Below, one piece after another: positions 38,901 to 50,970 of a stretch of 64,000 nt of DNA. Location of the stretch: positions 5,449,221 through 5,513,220 of the forward strand of contig NW_025062479.1 of NCBI RefSeq assembly GCF_000002995.4. The letters run 5' to 3'. The position numbers and the translations under genes are program-made. The DNA comes from Brugia malayi (Eukaryota > Nematoda > Chromadorea > Rhabditida > Onchocercidae). Every line of letters starts with the position of its first letter. Within the stretch, counting starts at the first letter, position 1. Below the pieces are notes generated by a model that worked only from the letters and a program-made list of their open reading frames with translations, was not told the origin of the DNA and searched no databases.

Positions 38901-41563
38901 GTCAATCGTACATAGAGATCACATCATATTAAAATGGCATAGAATGTCTAAGGATTTTGTTTGTTTTGGTGAAAATAGTATTGAAAGCGCAGAGGTTATT
39001 ATGTGGACAAATTATTTTCAATTCTACTCACACGTGCTTGATTAAAATTACATCATTATCAACTTAAAATTTATTTAAATTTGCAGGCGTATTCATTTCA
39101 CAACTACTGTTATTCAACCACTGAAGGCAGTTCATTATTCTTTTAAAATTTGATATCCATAAAAGCGACGAATATATAAATAAATAAACTGAAATATTAT
39201 AAGTATAATTGAAAAAGATTTGAACGATGGAATTTTAAAAAATCTTTGATCCTAAATCAATAATAATTCAGCTTAAACTGATACTCATCGTTTTCTCCCT
39301 AATTTTTTTGTTGCAAATGTTGCTGCCTTTCAATAATTATGTCATTATTGCTCTGTCCAAATCACTCTTATTACGCAAAAATTTGCTTTTAAGTGTTACA
39401 TTCAGGCCTTACAAGGTACAACATTAAACATATGGCGAAAATCAAAAATTGGACAGATTAGGAAAGTGGCAGTTTATGATCAATGTTGAATGAGAATAAT
39501 AATATCAACAGTAATTTTCGAAATCCTATTATGTGCAGTGTATGAGAAGATAATACCACTTTCTCGTTGTTTTCATTGAAGCATAATATACCGTACAAAC
39601 AAGGACATCTGATAAAACGAGTTGATCATAAACTTTTTTCATTTAAATCAAAAGTTGTTTTCATGAATTAAATGGCTTGATCGATCTTTTGGGAATCAGC
39701 GGATCATCGAAAATTCTAATTTTAATTGTGTATCACGTGAAAACCAAATTAGTTTTATTGTAGTCTCGAACAGTTGTAGAAATGATAACGGAGCCTCTGC
39801 TGTTTTCTTAATGAATGATCGCAGCAGGTTGAGCTCTATGATGTAAGTATGTGAACGTTTTCATCTTTTCAAAAGCTTGGAGAAGATTCCAGGTGTACGA
39901 GAATGCATAATGAGCAATCTTGGAAGTTCTAGTACATAAACTCATTCTGCTTATGAATGAAGAAAATGCTTTAATTTGAAAGAAATTATATGATGTAACT
40001 CATGGCGGTAATGGTAGAACTCCAAGCGGCGATAATAACACCACAGTATGATGATATTAAAAATAGTCATAGCTTGCAACAATTTGTAATGTAGACCAAT
40101 TGTATGATTCCTATATTCTTATAAAATGAACAGAAAATGTTATATATATGGTAATCAATGTCATTTAAAAAATTGTTAAACTGCATTATTTATGGTAGAA
40201 ATTCATAAAAACAAACTTCTCGATTTTTTGAGAACAGATTACTAAGAGTTTCTTTAAGATTGTCTCCAGTATCGTGTGCTCGAGATGCATTTCGAAGGAC
40301 AATAAAATATTTTGTTACTTATGACTGAAACATTATTTTTTTCAAAAATGTGATGCCATCAAATTCCGTTCTGGATTTTTTGAATATAAGGAATTTCAAG
40401 AAGCTGTTAGGAGAAATTAAATGTGCATTGAAAAAAAAAAAATATTGTCGAATTGAAAGTACGCTACTTCACTCGGTACTAGTTAATATACATGTCCTAA
40501 TTTTCTTTCATTTCCGTGTGCTCTATTATACAATATAATATTTCTTGAATGATCAAGTTCCTTTTATTTCCATTTAAATTTTGGATTGCCTTTAAACTAA
40601 ATGGACATTGTCTTATTATTGTGTATTTTCATGTCTGACCTATTTTTTAAGCTTAAGCTTTAAATTCATTTTAACAGCATTTAATTCAATAAAATCATTT
40701 TACTCAATCAAAGACGAAAATTTTCATATCACAGTGTATTGTTTTTTGTGGGATATAGAATTATTTCTGCACTAAGATATTCAGTACAGCTGGTATTGAT
40801 TAAGATGGTCATTCTTGGATGAATTTTACTAACTATATTTGCCGAAGATATGGAAAGCAGAGCTAACCGGAATGTACATTACTGAATTACGGAACAGAAC
40901 ACATTTGTAAACTTCAGGTCATCATCTATTCTAAGAATTAAAATCATTAGTGGTGAAAAAGACTACTTCGTTTTGTCTTATGTCTATGCTAATTAAACTA
41001 ATCAGTCTTTTAATGATTCTCAGATAAGAAAACTATTGTCGAATCTATGCAGTAAACGCAATATCTAACTAAAAGAATAAACAAGTGACGAAGGGAAAAT
41101 ATAGAAATGCCACGAATGTGAAGCAATAAGCAAGTTTTAAAATTCAAATCAACATTTAACAAGAAACTAGTTTTAAAACTCTCAAAACTATGATGAACAA
41201 GAACAGTAAAAATTCATAACAATTTTGAAATTAATTAGAGCAGTATTCTTATTGTAATTCGATATGTTAGCTAACAAGGAATTGTTTACTCAGAAAAGCT
41301 AAGAATCTAAAATTTCGTTTATAAGTGATTACGAATTTGTAAAACATTTGTGAAAATCATTTTTCAGTTTAAGAGATTTCTTATTTTGAAGTGTGAATGC
41401 TTTCGTTTTCCTCAGAGTTTGATTTCTTAAGATCTGATTAACTTCTTAAGAAGAAAAAAGAAAATTTCGTTTCATAAATTTCTGGTTATTCATTTGTATA
41501 ATACCTTCAAATATATCCGGCATAAAAGTTTGGTGTAGAATGAAAGAATGATACAGATTAAGG

Positions 41564-41687
41564 TCCTAAGTCTCATCTCTATACTGATAGCTTAAATCGG
41601 GCTAAAAATTAAACATCCGGTGTCGTTTTCTAGAAACCGATGTCTTAGTCAGATCTGATATTCTGTCATTTGAGCACTTTTTAAACC
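41564..41687 (+). repeat. Dispersed repeat, copy B
   Basis: Partner of 35893-35980 in the same orientation, with a longer spacer after the CCTAAGTCTCA block. No open reading frame or terminal repeat was seen, so the element class is unknown. Confidence 0.6.
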
Positions 41688-42147
41688 ACCAGAAATTTTT
41701 TTAAAAATATTTACGGTAGATATATAGATAAGTTAGAAGTATTCGTAACTTTTTTCAGGATTTTAGCTCTGAGTTGTCAGATATATGCTTAAATATTCCT
41801 TGAAAGACTTCCCAGTAGTTTAACCCATTTCATTGCGTAGTATAAGTAACCAATAGACTGAAATATTGTCGTAAGCATATTAAAATAAATCAGTAAGAGA
41901 TTTTCAAATAAACGGGAGTACTATTCCGATAAGTTACTAGAAAGATATTATGTACATTCCTGATTCACAGTCTCAGAAAATTAGTTTTTTAGTTTTTATT
42001 AAATAACTCTTTATTCTCAACACCTAACTTTCATAATTATGTTCATCACTTACGATTATTTGTTCTTTCTATGGGTTTTGACAATGCTGAATTTCTTCAT
42101 TTCGATTATATTTCCATCATATAGATATGAGAATAGAGGATTTCCAC

Positions 42148-42211
42148 TTTTTTTTTCCTGGCTAAACACGTGAGAAATTTTTTTTTTTTCCTGGCTGAAC
42201 ACATGAGAAAA
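42148..42211. repeat. Two-copy tandem duplication with T-run
   Basis: A T-run followed by CCTGGCTAAACACGTGAGAA is repeated as a T-run and CCTGGCTGAACACATGAGAA, with two substitutions. Confidence 0.85.
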
Positions 42212-43060
42212 GTTTCATAAAAAATTCCAGATCGGTTCTTTTGGGAGATTTGAGATTTGTGCTTGTTTTGCTTTCAGTAAATTGCACATACTTTTCACAG
42301 GATGCAGTAAAAATACCCAAGTTTTCCAAAAATAGCTTTATTTTTGAATTTCTCCAATGTAATCTATCACTGAAGAAAAGTTAGGAGTAGAACATCATCC
42401 TACTGTTTTTTGGGTGTTTTTTTTTTTGGAATTTCTGTGCCAGATTATGTACTAATATTACTACTTGTGCCCAATAAGTTTGTATGTTTATGTCGTGAAT
42501 TGCATCAACTTCACTTCTTATTGTTTTTGGCACATTGGAATCTTAGTTTTACATCAGGCTTAACTTTCACCAATCTCTACTGGAAAACTCGTGAATTCAT
42601 TTTTAACTGTTGAAGCAGTATAGCAATTTTATATCTCAGAAGGTTTTTTGTTTTTTTTTTTTGCTTTTCAAAGATAAACTTGCTTCTCGCAATTCACCTG
42701 CAACCGTGACCTGAATCACTGGAGGTAATCTTAGCTCTATTCAATTTTCGGAGATGGAATGAAAAATTTTTGTCATTAATTTCCGATTTAAAATTGTTGC
42801 AAGTTCCTGATCAGTTTCGATTTACAACTCTTTTGGTAATTTTAGGCTTCTACGGTGTAAAAGTTCAGTTCCAAATTTCAAGGCAAATACCGTTATTTGC
42901 TGCTCCTGTACTAGATAGTAATGATGAGGAAAGTTTTTTCAGAAATTTGTTTAAATTGTAATAGTTGTCAGTATAAAGTTTTAATGGATTTTAGAGTTGT
43001 TCGTAGAGTAGATGTACCTACTCTTATTTACATGATTATTTCAGTTGTTTCATAGGTAAT

Positions 43061-43929
43061 TTATAAGCTCGATAGTTCCAGAAATTTTCCTGACTTTAAG
43101 AGTCTCACAAATTGCTCTTTCAAACTATTAATAACAGATAAAATGAAACAGTTGATGGTAAATCATCAACCACTACAATTTTAATTCCATACTTCTGGAG
43201 ATCATTTACATACCGTTTGTATACAGTGGTTGAAGAGTTTACCCTTTTGACAGTACGAATATCGCATTTGCTTATCCATATTTTCATTTTCTGGAAGAAA
43301 ACTGCATGTTCACTTTGATCATCATTGTTTGCGAACATAACTTCACGGACGAGTCTATTGTGCTGTCGCCACAATGGCGAAGCTATAACCTAATGAACAA
43401 AGGCTATTGTTTTCCGTGATTTTAATCCACTTGATAACCTTAACACCCATAAAATCCCTCCCAATTTTCTTCCTTAGAAAGCCATTGATTATAATTCCTT
43501 GTTTGGTATGGATCGGTTGCGAGGTGTCTAGCTTGCTTGTATCTTTAAAAGGTTTATAATTAAGTTACATTTGTGTGTTATGTATCAATTCATTATTGTA
43601 ATGCTGTATAATTTTTAATGTTAATCTGTGGTTTAATTATCCAAGTTTGAGGTTTGAATAATAAAGTATTTCATTAGGACTTCCACAGTACACGTACACA
43701 GAACGGAACCAGTACAGATTCGAGATTCTACTAGTATCGAGGACAAAGAAGTCAACGATGTGAACTATCAAGAAAGAAAACCTACTTTGTTTGACGAGGA
43801 AACAGGGCAGTAAGAAAGAAATTCTAAATTTGGTTTTACATATGCATTTATAATGGACTCGTCCGTGAATTTCTCTAAGGTACAAAACCGGGTACCAGAC
43901 TGTTTAGCTTTGTTCCAACAGACAAATCC
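43061..43929 (-). CDS. Unrecognised three-exon gene candidate (C-terminal part)
   Basis: Minus-strand exons 43929-43786, 43389-43214 and 43124-43061 (stop TAA) join in phase (0, then 2) through acceptable splice sites (AAA/GTAGGT, CATTAG/GTT, CG/GTATGT, TTAATAG/T) to give 127 residues. The residues look protein-like: GFVCWNKAKQSGTRFC, then VIASPLWRQHNRLVREVMF and NNDDQSEHAVFFQKMKIW, ending RLLKSGKFLELSSL. There is no in-frame ATG at the start, so upstream exons are expected to the right. I considered ribosome-biogenesis families (LAS1- or NEPRO-like) for the middle exon, but the resemblance is too loose to name. Codon makeup is less AT-rich than the surrounding DNA. It could be a real gene with a missing 5' end or an old pseudogene. 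Confidence 0.45.
43630..43651 (+). other. SL1 spliced-leader-like sequence
   Basis: Twenty-one of 22 positions match the nematode SL1 leader; the one change is C to T at leader position 11. The following bases (GTTTGA) do not match the rest of an SL RNA gene (GTAAAC expected), so this is not an obvious SL RNA gene. It lies within an intron of the minus-strand candidate gene, and an open plus-strand frame of 52 codons (43658-43813) follows at once. Confidence 0.75.
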
Positions 43930-46900
43930 CTATTTTATTAGTGCGCTGCGTTTGGCAGAGGAGTGTCACTGTGTTTTTACATCTATTCATTTCTAATATA
44001 TACGGTTTCGTATGTTATTAATCCTCAAGATTTTTCTTCAAACAAAATTTTGGGGATTCCTGTTTGCGTTCAATTCATATAAGAACGGCATTCATGTTAT
44101 ATCCACTCTAAGAATCACTGTCAAATTCATTCTGAATACATCCGGGCAAATTCATGATTTATGTAGTAGAAGAACAACGAATGGTTTACTGGCGACAATA
44201 CAGTCAATTGGAGGATAAAATAATAAGTCCGACTCCGTAATTAATATATTTTTGAGATTCAGAATTTGAATTTTAAGTAGAAATATCGGCAGTTCGTTAC
44301 ATGATTACTGATTTGTTATGTAGAGTAAGGCCAGTTTTGAAATTTACAAGAAGGGAAGGAGAGCGTTTCTCCGGGGTTATGAACCTTTTCGTTTTGCGGA
44401 AAATGACTAAATATGTCGGGACGTTAGTCGGTGATGATGAGATGACTTCAGCCAGTAATCTCACTGTTCTTTTCTCTTTTCTTCTTTTCCAGTCTCATCG
44501 GAATTCCGAAACTCTCGCCACCCCTTCCAGTTTACAATCATTCCCGACTCATTAGTTTATCTTCAAGGCCAAACCAAATCATTCCAATCGTCCCGATAAA
44601 GGCAAAATAGGAAGATGAGTACAGCAAGAGGATGCGAGGGTAGAATCCATTTCATTCTCGTTTCCTGCTCCAGTTTTCATAGCATTATCCTTGCGCAACC
44701 TCCACCGAATGGTGGCCACGGCCACGGTCATCTTCTTTTCACCGCCGTCATGTACATCCTTCTATCAGGAAATGAAAGTTTTCGTCGGTTAATATAGGTG
44801 TGTACCCTCCCACCATTTGCACGAATGCACGCACACGCCCACGCAGAAAATACGCACACACACACATAGCCACTTAACAAAAGCGAAAATTCCGATGAAC
44901 TTGAACGAGAAGTTTGTGTTGTCCTGTTTAAATGGTGCTTTCATTTCCCCGCACCTTTACTGTGCATGAACACTTTCACAGTGAAATTATATCTTTGACA
45001 ACATCCGATTTGATTCTAGTCATAATAATTTACTATTTCAAAGATAACAATTCTTGCTTATGTATAAGAAAAAGAAAAAAATATTCTACTGAAATTTGCA
45101 AAGAATAGTGCCCAAATAACCTGCCAGCAACATTTCGATCCAAATTATCCCTTCCTTACATGCAGTTTGTGTGGATTTTTAAGAATTAGTGATAAAATTC
45201 GAGAGCAATGCAAATGAACAACATTTGCAATCGCTGCATATATATCTCCTAGCCTATTGTCATACATATTTCCTTATCTGTCAAAATTGTTAACATAAAC
45301 AGGAACCGTAGAAAGCACAGTACTGTGTTATGCAGCTATCACCATCTGGCGTCAACGTTATCGACAAAAAGTGAGACCGGAAGTTCAGCCATACCATATA
45401 TTTCCGAAACATGCATAGGAAATCAGATTATTGCTGCTATAGAGTGTAGAGAATGATAGATTTCATTTTCCGGAAAACTGATCTACGGGTAGCGTGAATT
45501 AATTGACCGCGAATTAATCTGGAATTCTTACACTTTTTTTAATCTAAGAAATGTTGTCATGTTTCAAGAAACAGAAACAGTTCCAAGTATATCATTCTTT
45601 GTTGCGAAAGTTTCATGTTTTGCGAGATAAATTTCTTTAATTCATAAAACTGATAATAGAATTGTCAATCCCAATGTTAGTTGGAGAAGCATCATCCCTC
45701 GTGTTTGTTAATCAGAGGAGGCAGCGAGGTATCAGTTGAAAAACGGAAAGTAAATTACAAGACATATATATTCACACACTGAAATTTAGGAGCAGTGGAA
45801 TTGCACTTGCTTATTTGATTTGCATATGGCTTTACAAAGAATTTTGTTGACTGAGTGATTCGGCTGGAATGGACTGTTCGTTTGAGATAGCTCTTTTTTG
45901 ATACAACCATTCTAATCTTTGTGAATAAAAAGCCGCTATGACAATTTAACGAAGCATAGCTGGATCTATAGTGAAATAAAAACTCTGTTGTTTGTCGGCA
46001 GCAGTTTGAAATTCCTATTCACTAATGAAATCTTCTAGAACTAAGTAATGAAAAAGTTCTGTGTAGGAGATTTAAGAGAGGCATGACATGCATAGTGATT
46101 GTTCAGTCTTGAAAAATTCAACTCCCAAGAACGCACCATTATCATTATCGCTTTTTCAAAGAAATTATTAAAAGTGCTCAGAGCACTACACAACATAAGT
46201 TCAACAACTGTCCAACATTAAAACAGTCCCTATTTTTGTATAAAATATTCCTATTTTTTTTTTTTTGAACTGGATCAAAGCTACACGACAATCGCGCACG
46301 GTGGTGATCACAATGATTCATAAAATTGTTATCTTGTTAACCCAGGAGATGATTCGGGAGGTGAGTTTCGGCATCCACTGTTTGCATCTTGGCATAGACT
46401 CTGAGAAGCTGAGATATCACTCAACGAAGCAAAAACAGGGGCCGAAGATGAATGGAAGGAGGATAAAATGACTGAAAAAAGAACAGAACCGGGAGAAAAA
46501 CAGAGAAAGAAGTATTAGTATGAATGATGAATTCATCGTTTGCAAATCGCTCGTCATCCATCATTGTTATGATCGCGATCGTCGATACCATAGAGAACTT
46601 CAAATGATTATGAGACGGTTATGGAGAAAAATTTTACAAGTAACTTTAATTTTTCACTGTCTCTTTGGTCGCTAATGATGTTTGGCTTTGGAAAATCTTC
46701 ACAAACATTTCTACTTGGATGTGCTTGAAACTTTCGATACATGTTTAATTATTCGTCATTTTCCACCACTATTAAAAATTGTAAAAATGAGACGGAAATT
46801 TAAAAAAGGAATTATTAGTAATATATAGTTATCTAAGAAAAGATTGTTATTTTCAATCTTCTATTTAGCGAGTAACTTCATAAGGTTATGAAGCAGAAGA

Positions 46901-49309
46901 TAGGCAACGACATGATGCGACATCTCGAACTGCTCTTATATCCTCCTTTTCCTATTGGTACAGGACCAACTAGAGTCAAAGAAATCTCAAAAATGGTTAT
47001 TACGGAAGTAAAACATTTTGTTGCGAAGAGAATAGTTGAAATTTGCTTGATTCAAATCCAGTTTTCTATGATACAATCCAGGCTTTCAGAGTTCCGGATT
47101 CCTATATTTTCTTTCTTCATTTTATTTTTTTACGTAAAATGCAATTGTATATTTAATTGGATCGCTCATTTTTTTTCACTAAGGTCTGCATCCATTTGAT
47201 CCTGAAACAGTGAAAAACTGATTTGATTATTGAGTGTTTCAGATGATGAAATCAATTTCAAATAAGTGGTCGTTCTAGCAATTCAGAAAATTTTGATAGG
47301 AAGGGAAAACGGGGTGAGTCGTAGAAACGGACCACGGGAATAGTATGAATCAGGAACAGGAATGGAACACCGGGGAAAGTAAGGAAGAAGAGATGCGCTC
47401 TTTGTGGAACATTTATTAAGCGAACGTTTAGTAGTGTTTGGGTTTCAAATGACGGTTGCTGCATAATAGTATTGTCGTTGTCCCTCCTGCCTTCTGTTTT
47501 GCCATGGGATTCATTCTGTGGAGGCTCGTGACCTTCGGCAAAATGAAAAGTTTAAAAAGATGTAAGAGGGTGGGCGGTCGGCCTCGGTGGAGACGGATGT
47601 CGGTCGCCGATACCCAACCCAACCGAACCGAACGGGAAGGAGAAAGAACAGGGACCTACTAGAACGACCACCATCACCACCATTTACTATCACAACACAC
47701 ATCACCTAAGGATAGAAGAGCGAGTGTTGTTATGCCTGTGCAGCAATGAAAACTACCCACATTTTGTAATCGTCCTCCAAACTAAATTCCGTTTTCTGAG
47801 CAGTGCAACTAAGGTCCGGATAGTTGTCCTACTACCCACAAATCCACATTATCTGTCAAGTTGCTAGGCCCAGGATTCATTTTAGTAGCATAGGCCTCTT
47901 GTCTCCCTTGCCATTACCTCTCCCACATTATATACTGATATGATATCGTCCCAGATATCTTCTAATTAATAAACATTTTCATCTGTCATTTTCATAACTA
48001 CTCATTACACTTGAAATAGCATTATAAATTGTACGCTTGGATCTCCTAAAGCACGTTATTTGTAACTCATTGTATCCTTTCCGATGCCAAAATAGTTACT
48101 TTTGAGAGTCTGGCTGCTTCTACTGATTCTCGCAGAATCAGATATTCAACAGTAACATATGGAATGTCGATGCTTGACTTTTTTTTAATTGTACCTTTTT
48201 CAACCGTCTATAATCAGAAGTTTTTCATCTTTCTCTTCATTTCCTGATGCACGTTAAAAATGTCGTGATAAAGTGTAAGCAAGCAAAATCTGCTTTATTT
48301 TCCGGCTGAGTGTGCCTTCTGGGGGGTTGAAGACACCAAAAAAGTTTGTGCTGCAAAAAAGTTGGAAATTCTAATTAGCTGCAGTTCCGGACGTTCCAAA
48401 GGTGATATATAATTTCACTTCATTTATCCAGGAAGGGAAAGTTACGCTAACTCCTCAATTTACACATTCCAGCAATGACTTTTTTGATTTTCTCAAAATG
48501 GAGTATATCACGCAGTAATTTGTAATACCATTTAATCCCATTATCCATAAAACTCTTGCAATAAGTTGACCGTAATCAATTCCAGCTATATAATTATAAT
48601 TTTTTTGGAGGAAAAGCAATGGGAGGAGAGGACGGGGAGAGATGAACAGAGCCGCAAAAGAATCGAGTCCCTAAAGGGTGGGAAGAAGTAAAGCAGTGGT
48701 GATCGCCCAGATTTCTTCACTTAGAACATGTGCCTCTTGGTCGGGGGAAAGTAGTCAGAACAGAAAGTTGATAAGGAAAATTAGGTCGACTCGATACGAT
48801 TCGTTTGCCCTAGTGTATCAAGTTCACCCGTCGCATTTTCCCGTACAAAACAATCATCCGACCTTCACTCTTACGCCACCACTACCATCCTTCTTCCTCC
48901 TCCTCCTTCATCCGTTTCGCTAACTGGTAATTCATTCCCTACTTCCAACCCATCCTTTCCCTGCTCATGATATAACCTGAAATATGATTAAATTTTAGAT
49001 CTCAAGCTTAGGATTTAAGAATTTAGGAAGTAATTCTTTCATTATATTAATTTGAATTCTAATTTATAAGTTTTATTTTCCTGTTAGCTACAGTTTCCAC
49101 AATCCCGAAAATTTAAGTTTTATTGCAATTAATTACTAATTCCACTCGTTTGTTTGTTTTCCAGTGATCCTCCCTTCTATTGGCGCATGTGAAAATATAC
49201 AATCTTCGGGAAAATAATAGCAAATCTGTGAAGTAGCAAAACAATCTTGCTGATTATGTATTTGCGGGATCATTGCAATTTTACATACTATTGTTAATGA
49301 AGTGGTGCT

Positions 49310-49605
49310 CATAAAGCTTACAAGATTATAGTGATCGGAATAGTGATGGTGATAGTGAGACTGACAGTAATGATAAGAATGATGGTCACAGCGACAGAAC
49401 AGAAACAATGATAACGATGGTGTTGATGACAACATCGAAATAATGGTAATGTCCGTCCATAATGATAACAATACCAAAGATTCGAGTAGTAATTCAGAGG
49501 GTGAGAAATGTCACGTGACTGAGTCATATAGGCTAAGCTGTCCGATAACTGCGTACTGCTGCAGCTTTGAGGAGTGGTTAAAGCAGTCCGAGCAGCAACT
49601 ATCGG
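49310..49605 (+). other. Possible upstream exon of the zinc-finger gene
   Basis: Plus-strand frames here encode acidic, Ser/Asn-rich sequence (SDGDSETDSNDKNDGHSD, then after a frame change SVHNDNNTKDSSSNSEGEK) and a cysteine-containing segment (SCPITAYCCSFEEWLKQS). A GT after TCG at 49609 would be phase 0, which fits the phase of the exon at 56212. Without transcripts this is only a possibility; the frame change means it is not one simple exon. Confidence 0.22.
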
Positions 49606-50682
49606 TTCCCTTGTTCATCACTGCTGCAAGCTGAGAATGAAGAAGGAAAAGGAGGTAAGCCCGATAATGGCTTTCAATGTCCCGGATGAATCGCTGAAAC
49701 AGACCATCACCACTTTCCCAAACAGCAGCACTAGAGCTGTCTCACTGTTCTGTGTACGTACTGTTATTGGCTCTGCGCGTGTTTCTAATCTGTGTGGTGT
49801 GAGTTGCAGCATTTCTACTCTCAGTCAACTCGAACGAATCCTTACAATTTCCAGTATGGTAGCTTTAGCTCAGTATTCTATCATTCATTTATTCCCTGTT
49901 TACCTTCACTCATCTTGATCACTGCGCCATTCCAGTCAGTCTCTCATCCAACTTTCCCTCTTATTGAAGCTGCTTGCTATGCTGTTGTCCTTCAGCACTA
50001 AATGCGTTTGTCCAAAATTTCCTCTTTCGAAGAATATAAGTAATTGCAAAGCTTGTCATCAGAAGACATTGTAAAAAAGGCAACGAGTTCGTTTTTATGT
50101 TTAGGTAGTGATGCAGAAGGTGTTCCATACAGGTTCCTCTCCTCCACTTTACCTATTGCTAGTTGAGATCTCGGTACTGCTACCACGATTGTGTACTTCT
50201 TTATGAAACACCTCCCACTTTTTCTTTTCTAATGGACAGGAACTCGAGAATGTTGTGAAGTGTATACTTGTTTATGTGGTTATGCACATGTTACAAATGG
50301 GAAGGATACGAAATGCAGCATGATTACTGCTTACTACTTTGATGAAATGAAGATTAGGAGGGGGAGAAAGTAATCTAGATATGATGGAAGCAGTACTGGA
50401 TGAATGCATATGAACCGTTTTGAAAAGCAGCAGGGAACACAATTGTAGAATTTATTGAAAGGAGTAAAGGAAGATTTGATCTCCACTTTCCCATTCTCCC
50501 ACGACGTTTCATCCCGGATCGTTTTGGATAATCTTGATTGGGGAGGGGCGCCAAGGTCATTTCATGGACGTTCAAGGATGCGATGCCTTCCACTCCTATT
50601 TGCGCACTTCATCCATCCGATCATCGATGATTTTCACTTGGACATAATCTACCTGTTCCTCCCCCTTTCTTTTCTCATTTTC

Positions 50683-50970
<288 letters not shown>

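Larger units (their letters stand above)
28778..43060. other. Gene-poor AT-rich interval upstream of the nephrin-like gene
   Basis: Apart from the weak peptide candidate at 30732-30944 and the repeats listed separately, I see no exon structure in these 14 kb. Open stretches are short, low-complexity or shadowed on the other strand. The part next to 28777 should contain the promoter of the minus-strand nephrin-like gene. Confidence 0.5.

Noticed and set aside
43188..43392. LAS1- or NEPRO-like assignment of the middle exon of the minus-strand candidate
   Set aside because: Only a loose pattern of hydrophobic and charged residues fits; no diagnostic motif can be verified by eye.
43853..43874. 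GACTCGTCCGTGAA occurring at about 43857 (+) and about 43355 (-) as an inverted pair
   Set aside because: Fourteen exact bases in 64 kb are expected several times by chance; the flanks do not match.
43853..43996. 47-codon plus-strand frame starting MDSSVNFSK
   Set aside because: Lies opposite the first exon of the minus-strand candidate, which has consistent splice junctions; most likely a shadow, though not excluded.
49136..49527. His/Tyr/Thr-rich minus-strand frames
   Set aside because: Complement of GAT/AAT-rich plus-strand sequence; composition typical of a shadow frame.
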